A DNA stretch of 64,000 bases, taken from assembly GCA_022818135.1 (NCBI GenBank), contig JAFMSR010000015.1, positions 36,797,917 to 36,861,916 of the forward strand. The letters run 5' to 3'. The notes under the pieces are model-generated. The model had not been told where the DNA came from. It worked only from the letters and a program-made list of their open reading frames with translations, and made no database searches. How positions within the stretch are numbered: the stretch's first letter is position 1; each line of letters starts with the position of its first letter. Positions 58,601 to 64,000 of the stretch are shown in pieces. Position numbers and translations under genes: made by a program. Origin of the DNA: Saxidomus purpurata. Lineage: Eukaryota; Mollusca; Bivalvia; Venerida; Veneridae.

Positions 58601-61127
58601 TTTTACAGTATCCGCCATTTGTAATAAAAAGAAAGGTCAACAACACGTACATCTATGAAGGATTTTGCATGGATCTTTTTAATGAGTTAGCGAAACAGCT
58701 TAATTTCACGTATGTACTATAAATATGAAATGTCTGCTTTTTCTACATTTAAATTTATTTTCATACATGTACATTGTAACATAAATACAAACATTTAGCT
58801 GCTTTGCTTTAATGGGAGATTTACACGAGAGATTATATATTATTATCAAAAATGCGCAAAACTTTTACTGTATGGAGGCATCCGTTTTACCTACATTGCT
58901 TTTGAAATAATTACAAGAGATATACAACGTGTAATTGTAAATAATTTACCAAGCGTAGGCATGGCAGCATAAACTCTCCACATAGCCCCGTTTCTCTCAA
59001 AAGCTTGCATGTAGCAAAGCTATGTTTATTCTAAGAGGTATGTGTGATGGTTTGATGGAGTTGTAAATGATTAAAATGATTTATTTGAATCCAAGTTTAC
59101 CATATCAAAAGTGTTGGTTACCTGTGACTGAAGAGTGTTGGTATATGTAATCATCTGTTTTAACTGTTGCTCTTAGAAATGAAATATTGAATGTTCGTAT
59201 TTCATCATAGTAGATTCTGAAATGGTTTCAGACCAGAATGTGGTTACAAATTACTTCAGAATTTGCTATATATCTCTCAACAACATTAATTTTTTGTATT
59301 GAGTGCCTTGTGAACGTCATGTTTAGCGACAAAAATGTATGCATTTTTCGTGTTAAACATTGAAACAGAAATAACCTGCAATACGTCATATAAAGAGCAT
59401 ATACTATTTGGTGTCTATAACATTATACTAGATATGACCTGACGGAGCCAGCAGACGGCAAGTGGGGAAGTTACGATGAAAACTTTATATTTAATGGTCT
59501 CGTCGGACAGCTGCAACGAGAGGTATGTCATACAAACTAAACAAACTTATTGCTATGGTATGTTAATCGTCGTTTTAACAAAATAAGACAGATGCATCCA
59601 ATTACTATGCAACGTTGAAAAATAATTAGTTCTTTGCTCAAATGTTATCAAATTTACGTATTGCATAGGTGTATGTTTCGTAGCTTACAAATGTTGCAAG
59701 AGAATATTTCTTTTTGATTAAAATAAACATATTATTCGTTCGTCAGAAGGCTTACGTACACAAGCAAAAAATACGTGTCCATGTATGTACGTGACCCATT
59801 GGATTTTGGAACAATCGCTTCCTCTGGATAACATTGAGCAAATCTATAGATTATAGATGCAGAAAAGTGCAACTAAACATGTTTTGCTCAGATTATAAGT
59901 ACATGTATACAAAAAGTTAATCAAATTGTCTGATTCTGTTCTCTTGATTTTAGACATATCAGTGGGTCATGCTGTGCTAAGAATACATGACTAACTTAAT
60001 ATATGAGTTTACCTATGCTAACAGGAAGTGGACATAGTGGCTGCACCACTTTCAAGCCAAGCAGAAAGAACCCCTTTTATGGATTTTAGTTATTCTTACT
60101 ATTACGAATATACGACAGTGGTGGTGAAGAGACCCGACGTTAGCGCAAGAAAATGGAGAACATTAATAGACCCTTTCAAGTGGGAAGTTCTTGTTGCTAT
60201 AGGTACTCCGTTTTGTTTTCCGTAAAGCATTTTGTCGTCCATTTTAAAGATTGTTGTGTCTTTTTACGAATAGTCTGCATGGTAATAATGTAATAAATGT
60301 TGTTATTATTTCACACATATTTCAACATAAACTGATTAGATTCTGACTGTTATATTAGCATTTTCTTTAAATTGAGGGCTTGGGTTTATTTTAACGCATT
60401 GTTCGCTATGGTCAAGAATATATATGGTTGCAAGTATGAACTCAGTATTTCAAATATCCGTAAGAATGGCAAGCATGGTTACAGGACAGCTACATGTGTA
60501 AAGACCGTTAAGTAATTACTGTACATGTCATGCATCAGACATTGTAACAGATAGGGACTTACGAAGTTTGAGAATATCATCTTACGATCTTGCAATTGAA
60601 AAGGATATATGTACATTAATGTTGCGTTACACGAGAATTAATGATGTGTAAGTTTGGAAAGGCTGGCGTTAAATACAATGGTCTATAAGAATTGTCTGAA
60701 TAAGGGCAATTATGTAGGAAGCTCTTTATCAATTCGATACAAACATCTTATATCTTATTAAGCTCAATGTCGGATTGTCTGATAAAATTGGTTTGCTTAC
60801 TTTGACTTTAACAAAAGAAAGACATTTTTAAATATTTCTAGCTGTTTTGATCATAGACACGAACATGCTTTGCAATGTCATTTTGAATGTTTGGTCGTTT
60901 TTATGTCTATTTTGTTATTGTTAGCCAATTAAATTGTGATAATCATTTTATTTTAAACTCACTTTCAGGAGTTTCCTTGGTGATAGTCACAGTAATAACA
61001 TTTCTTCTCGAGAAAAATAATCCATTTTATGATGTACCCCTGCATGCTGAGGATAGAATGAATAATGGTGGACTTCATACATGGCATAGCGCCTTCTGGT
61101 ATGTGTTCGGGGCGTTACTTTGTCAAG
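43993..61127 (+). CDS. Divergent ionotropic glutamate receptor, 13 exons, 3' end beyond window
   Basis: Exons are 43993-44071, 49998-50117, 50635-50777, 51582-51706, 52218-52318, 53063-53253, 55820-55996, 56621-56728, 57159-57353, 58609-58709, 59432-59522, 60025-60202 and 60969-61127. All junctions keep frame, giving 589 codons. Residues 1-19 are a signal peptide, 20-~410 the amino-terminal (LIVBP-like) domain and ~411-520 the S1 ligand-binding lobe. S1 carries YPPFVIK (414-420), YEGFCMDL (429-436), APLSSQAERTPFMDFS (484-499) and Arg492 at the conserved alpha-carboxyl-binding position. TM1 is ~530-550 and the pore helix is HSAFWYVFGALLCQ (576-589). The product should be a ligand-gated cation channel subunit of the postsynaptic or chemosensory type. 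The Thr of PLT is Ser, and Cys588 sits at the Q/R position. SYTANLAAF, S2 and M4 are not in the window. The subfamily (kainate, delta or lineage-specific) is unresolved. Confidence 0.85.
44514..44521. promoter_or_regulatory. CRE-type palindrome TGACGTCA
   Basis: A perfect full CRE octamer in intron 1 of the glutamate receptor, about 50 bp before the inserted 4.55-kb transposon. Function is not shown, since one octamer can occur by chance. Confidence 0.25.
45695..45795 (-). repeat. SINE fragment
   Basis: CGGGCAGTTTACCTAAATAT and the later TTTCTCACATA..GACATGGTCGGTAGG match the body of the SINE at 40037-40211 in the same orientation. Confidence 0.5.
46450..46620 (-). repeat. SINE copy
   Basis: CGGGCAGTTTACCTATAACC followed by AATGCTCGAACCCACGAAGG (the inverse of a GGTTCGA-type B box) matches the same SINE family. 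Confidence 0.5.
46958..47072 (-). repeat. tRNA-derived SINE, second family
   Basis: The minus strand reads GGTTAGGGTGTCTGCCGCTC, then GGAGGTTGCGGGTTCGAACC and CCACCGGGG. A perfect B box (GGTTCGAACCC) is present with a weaker A-box region upstream. The sequence does not fold as a normal tRNA, so it is called a SINE head. Confidence 0.55.
49998..50117 (+). CDS. iGluR exon 2: amino-terminal domain
   Basis: The acceptor TTAATAG|GAATC leads to GIIANGSGTVETETFSRYDL..HFIDTTELYEVYRS. The donor is ATCAG|GTAAGA, phase 1. Confidence 0.75.
50635..50777 (+). CDS. iGluR exon 3: amino-terminal domain
   Basis: The frame requires acceptor ATCATAG|TTAAAAG. It reads VKSFDADKKVDTIVLLDYDV..GARNLHGQT. The donor is AAACG|GTACTT, phase 0. 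Confidence 0.68.
51582..51706 (+). CDS. iGluR exon 4: amino-terminal domain
   Basis: Reads KRLKKADRFDALSCDTDSEV, then IPATIYEDTYCKMDLNITQV and D. The donor is GATAG|GTAACA, phase 2. Confidence 0.75.
52218..52318 (+). CDS. iGluR exon 5: amino-terminal domain (lobe 2 start)
   Basis: Reads DEVILKMPGPRALRSLIKSL, then KWSSIIILYDSST, matching the W-x-x-F/V-x-x-L-Y-D strand of the domain. It starts in phase 2 and ends in phase 1 (CAACAG|GTATCA). Confidence 0.78.
53063..53253 (+). CDS. iGluR exon 6: amino-terminal domain
   Basis: The phase-1 acceptor GATTTAACAG|AAAGTG continues YDSST-ESETSALVDGISKDG. The exon runs to DIMIVIVCRLDCITKVLQN with donor AAAAT|GTAAGT, phase 0. The frame is also open upstream to 52984 (see findings). 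Confidence 0.75.
53593..55400 (+). repeat. Composite dispersed repeat carrying the 146-bp array
   Basis: The block starts with CCCCCAAAACGAAGTTTAGG and GGGGTATATAGGAGTCACCC, has a GGTC tetranucleotide run at 53636-53690, then the 146-bp array, and ends GGGGGTATTAATCACATTTA..GATAGCTCTAGTT. Such GGGGGTATA-headed, CTAGTT-tailed repeats are widespread in molluscs. A rolling-circle (Helitron-like) origin is possible but unproven. Confidence 0.55.
53693..55306 (+). repeat. Tandem array, 146-bp unit, about 11 copies
   Basis: TTTTCCTTGTCCGGAGCATA recurs at 53693, 53839, 53985, 54131 and onward, a constant 146-bp step. Units also share AACTATAACTCCATCTTGAC and TACAGAGTTATTGCCCTTTG. Two subtypes alternate (for example CTACTAGTTGG versus CTATTGGTTGG), suggesting duplication of two-unit blocks. 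The array lies in intron 6 of the glutamate receptor. Confidence 0.92.
55587..55680 (+). repeat. Homopolymer run of 94 G
   Basis: An uninterrupted G run ending in ATTATTTTTTTT and then a second short G9 run. It lies 140 bp upstream of exon 7 of the receptor. Either an exceptional G-quadruplex-forming tract or a sequencing/assembly artefact. Confidence 0.85.
55820..55996 (+). CDS. iGluR exon 7: amino-terminal domain
   Basis: 59 codons, from ANKFDSLSDSKTLLKKFSKW to VALIAVPQYRNTGIE. The borders TCTTTCAG|GCG and ATCGAG|GTAAGG are both phase 0. Confidence 0.8.
56621..56728 (+). CDS. iGluR exon 8: amino-terminal domain
   Basis: 36 codons, AMTEIIDSSVLNLLRTQVVL then NSQADFKENFVNELHK, phase 0 at both ends. 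Confidence 0.78.
57159..57353 (+). CDS. iGluR exon 9: end of amino-terminal domain, entry to S1
   Basis: 65 codons. SVQTWSPWNRCQAYYIDTLL starts it, followed by ADINGNVVLHSDIF and KRKFLVSTLQ, which leads directly into the S1 motif of exon 10. Confidence 0.8.
58609..58709 (+). CDS. iGluR exon 10: S1 lobe start
   Basis: Reads YPPFVIKRKVNNTYIYEGFC, then MDLFNELAKQLNFT, the classical S1 opening (xPPFV..YEGYCxDLxxELAxxLxF). Confidence 0.9.
59432..59522 (+). CDS. iGluR exon 11: S1 lobe
   Basis: Reads YDLTEPADGKWGSYDENFIF, then NGLVGQLQRE, corresponding to the DGKYG..x-W-NGMVxEL segment of the family. Confidence 0.9.
60025..60202 (+). CDS. iGluR exon 12: end of S1 with conserved Arg, start of TM1
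   Basis: EVDIVAAPLSSQAERTPFMD keeps the spacing of A-D-x-x-x-A-P-L-T-I-T-x-x-R-E-x-x-I-D-F-S, with Arg at the glutamate-binding position. RTLIDPFKWEVLVAI begins TM1. The donor is CTATAG|GTACTC, phase 1. Confidence 0.9.
60969..61127 (+). CDS. iGluR exon 13: TM1 end, pore loop
   Basis: GVSLVIVTVITFLLEKNNPF is the end of TM1, and HTWHSAFWYVFGALLCQG is the pore loop. The donor is TCAAG|GTAAGT, phase 1. The next exon is not in the window. Confidence 0.9.
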
Positions 61128-61372
61128 GTAAGTGTCTATTTGTTTGCTATCCACCATTAAAATACAAGATAGGGATGTTATAATCAAAATAAGTTCATAT
61201 TCCTTTGTTTAAATACAATTTAAGCACGGATCACTTTGAATTCATGATTTAAGTGTTTTAAATAATAATGGTAATATTACAACAGTTATTTAGATACATC
61301 ACACGCTATTTTAATACGTATTATTCTAAAATGAGTATTTAAATGCAGCACAAAGAGGTTAACCAAACATTC

Positions 61373-62540
61373 CGATGTTCGACTGCATGTCAACAAGAAA
61401 TTTATGTGGTAAATTCCGTGGACGAACCGTAAAATGTGGAAACTGTTCTACATAGACAATTTTGGTGCAGAAAGAAATATTGTTTCAAGCTCAAGATTTC
61501 AAGATTTTTGCTTCTTTAAACAAATTGGGGATGTCTTTTTGAAAATGAAACACCAGCGTAAATGATAGCTTCCACGTACTGATCTAATGGACAGGATAGC
61601 CTCCACATAGCAGGACAGAAAACGATAAAAATGAGCCATCATAAAATCTGTTGATTTTGTCATATGTGCGCACATACAAATACAAAAGCATAAATATAGA
61701 ATAGCAAGTTGGCTTTAGGTAAAGTGTCACATGTACTACAAATATACAACGTGAGATGAATGGGGCATGCATCAATTATAATAGTAGCAATATTCGATTT
61801 GTAATCTCAAAACCTTTTCTGTATATAACATAGCTTAATTTTTGTTGATACTTACTTCATTAGTTGTCATTAATTCAATAAATTTCAGAACATTTGGTTT
61901 TGGTGTCTTTAGATAACGTTTTCTCAGATTATTATAAAGTGAACCTTCTAGCAAGAAAATAGAATTCATCCTCTAAAACATAACTATTTTGCTTGTTATT
62001 GTACCACCTTCTTGCTTCAGTTTCTAATCTATGTGATATTCCTCATAGTGCAATTCTAAATGTATCTATATTAAGTAATTGTAAATATGGATAAAATGGA
62101 AAACTTGAATACAGATTATAACTTTTAGCTCTTGATGGATCATTCATATCAGACATCTATTTTTATATACATTCAAAATTTATTCAAGTTTATAGTATAT
62201 TGTAAATAAATTATTATCAACAACGCCTTGGAATATCCAAACATGAATAATATACAAGTGACTGTAACAATGTTTTACATAATTTTTCCACTGCTTTGTA
62301 GTATCAGTACATGGAAACTATCTTATCCGTTGGCGTTATCTTTTAAAGGCATTTCCATTTTGTTTAAAAAAACAAAAGTCTTGAAATCAAGTGCACATTA
62401 AAGTTGCATCGAGACAATTTTCCTTTCCGTGACAAAGTTTTCTATAAAGCACACAAACTTTAGGGTATTTTCCACATTTTACGGTTCGTCCGTGAAATTT
62501 ACCGCCGAATTTTCTTGTTGACATGTAGTTCAACGTCGGA
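61373..62540. mobile_element. Possible ~1.2-kb inverted-repeat element
   Basis: ATGTCAACAAGAAATTTATG..GACGAACCGTAAAATGTGGA at 61385-61442 is the inverse of TCCACATTTTACGGTTCGTC..TTTTCTTGTTGACATG at 62470-62526. Arms are about 65-75 bp, and there is no coding content between them. True outer ends were not determined. Confidence 0.5.
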
Positions 62541-63034
62541 ATATTTAAGTATTTGGGAAGCAATGACACTTGAAGGGCTTTCAAAGAAATTGGCTAAACA
62601 TTCTGTATAAATTGGTATGGATGTCGGGAGACAATGCAACGTGAAAGTATTTAAATACTTACCAAAATCCGTCCGAAGCGACGAAATGAAACGGCCATTT
62701 GATCCGTTGCAGCTACCATGAAGGTCACGTGATTCCCAACCGTTATGATTAAAAAGTTGAAAAACTTTTAACCAAAAAAGGTAAAGGGGATAAAAATCAA
62801 AACAAAATGAGAATTTTATTAATGGGCACCAATTCCACTCTGATAAGTGTTGTCTTAATACGTTTCTTAATATAATAGCAAAGAATGGTGAACTTTAACC
62901 GTCTAGATTTACAAATAACCAGATCTGTAATCAGCCATTACCGTATTGTTTATACCTAAGCTTAATTTTGCATTGTTGTTATCTTTATTTGCCTGATACG
63001 AATGAAGATTTTTATAACTATTTGCAGAAAACAT

Positions 63035-63986
63035 TTAAAGGGGCACTCCCTACATCTAGCAGATTATATTCTGGAAACATAGATTATGTGTTAAATGAAC
63101 GTAAAATGATAAATAAATGCAATTTCAAAGAAGAACCTATGGCACAAAAAATGCCTTATTTCACCACAATTAATCAATATCGAGGCTTTCTGTAATAAAT
63201 CGCATCCACCCAATAATTGTACAACAACATCTCTGGATATATAATTGAATGGTATGGTGGCATATTTGCATAACTACCTGAAAATATCTCACTAATTCCA
63301 AAATTATCTTGAAAAGAAGAGAACTTATCATGAAAAATAATTTGTTTTCGCGAAAAGGTTTTTAATTTTCTGCTACAAATAATTTCATTTAAAAAGGGGA
63401 AAAATCATGATAGGCCCACTACGATGCATACGATAATAAATGAACGACTGAGATATAATTACGCTTCAGATAGCTTTAATAGAACATTAATCGGAATTGT
63501 TCTCACTTTAAGGTGTCCCCTGGACAGAAATAATAAAAAAATGCAAAGTAAAAGTTTTAAAAAGTTTTCATGAAAACTATTATTTATATGCGAAATAAAA
63601 AGTTTTGCGAAAACGTTTTTACTTTTCACGAAAGATTTTCCTTTTCATACGAAGCCGAAATTTTTCTTTTCAAGAAGCAATTTTGGGAATAATTGGCAGA
63701 TAGTAACGTTTATTTTATGTTACCATTTAACAATATATCGATTCAAAATGGCCGTTAACTGAAATATTTCGACATAATACATGTATGACAAACTTTTCAT
63801 GATAATTATCTGGTTAAGTGTATGCAGAAATATGCCACCATAGAATGGCTTACGATACTGCAGTATATTTTAAACTGCTGATTTTATCGATAATGACTGG
63901 GAATGCATAGCTTAAACTTTGAGATTAAGTTAATATACTTCCAAAGATTCTATTTTAAGAATCAGTTATAGGGTATGTCCCTTTAA
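63035..63986 (+). mobile_element. MITE family A, copy 3 (interrupted by a 590-bp element)
   Basis: TTTAAAGGGGCACTCCCTAC at the left and GGGTATGTCCCTTTAA at the right, with the family landmarks in between, interrupted at 63253-63842. Confidence 0.8.
63253..63842. mobile_element. 590-bp non-autonomous DNA element inside MITE copy 3
   Basis: The ends TATGGTGGCATATTTGCATA and TATGCAGAAATATGCCACCATA (inverse) are terminal repeats of about 20 bp. GAATGG flanks both sides (63247-63252 and 63843-63848). The uninterrupted family copies carry that site once, so it is a target duplication. Confidence 0.82.
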
Positions 63987-64000
63987 AAGATGGGTTTAAA

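Overview
The window looks like nuclear DNA from an animal, most probably a marine bivalve or other lophotrochozoan. It is AT-rich, its genes are split into short exons with GT..AG introns, and gene density is low. It is packed with inverted-repeat DNA transposons, MITEs, minisatellites and tRNA-derived SINEs. The species call is an inference from gene style and repeat content. There is one 500-base run of N at 24878-25377, the usual placeholder for an unsized assembly gap.

Four protein-coding units are supported, all on the + strand. (1) 8227-22872: a six-exon gene for a secreted mosaic protein with signal peptide, PAN/apple-like domain, EGF-like domain, two sushi (CCP) domains and an F5/8C/fucolectin domain. 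The exons join in frame into 402 codons. (2) 25380-26465: the 3' part of a rhodopsin-like seven-transmembrane receptor whose 5' end lies in the gap. (3) 28815-29118: an isolated last exon of an ionotropic glutamate receptor (last membrane helix and tail) with no other exon of that receptor recognisable nearby. (4) 43993 to beyond the right edge: thirteen exons (589 codons so far) of a divergent ionotropic glutamate receptor, covering signal peptide, amino-terminal domain, S1 lobe, first membrane helix and pore loop. Its remaining exons are outside the window.

Most of the rest is mobile DNA. Highlights are: a 1255-bp hAT element at 26595-27849 with a perfect 8-bp target duplication; a 4.55-kb inverted-repeat element (44570-49119) in intron 1 of the glutamate receptor, whose arms are built from repeated palindromes of the AAACC-N-GGTTT type; a 5-kb inverted-repeat element (about 36405-41456) inserted into a MITE, itself holding a 1-kb foldback element and a decayed gene fragment that also occurs at 200-572; a third copy of that MITE (63035-63986) split by a 590-bp element flanked by GAATGG; two pieces of one retroelement family (24350-24877 and 7275-7945); and a minus-strand L2/CR1-type LINE remnant (30085-30905).

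Tandem arrays sit at 4633-6303 (about 38 bp), 28270-28650 (27 bp) and 53693-55306 (146 bp). A 94-base run of G lies in a glutamate-receptor intron. No rRNA, functional tRNA or CRISPR array was found. All intron/exon borders were read by eye from splice consensus, frame and phase, and no transcript evidence was available.
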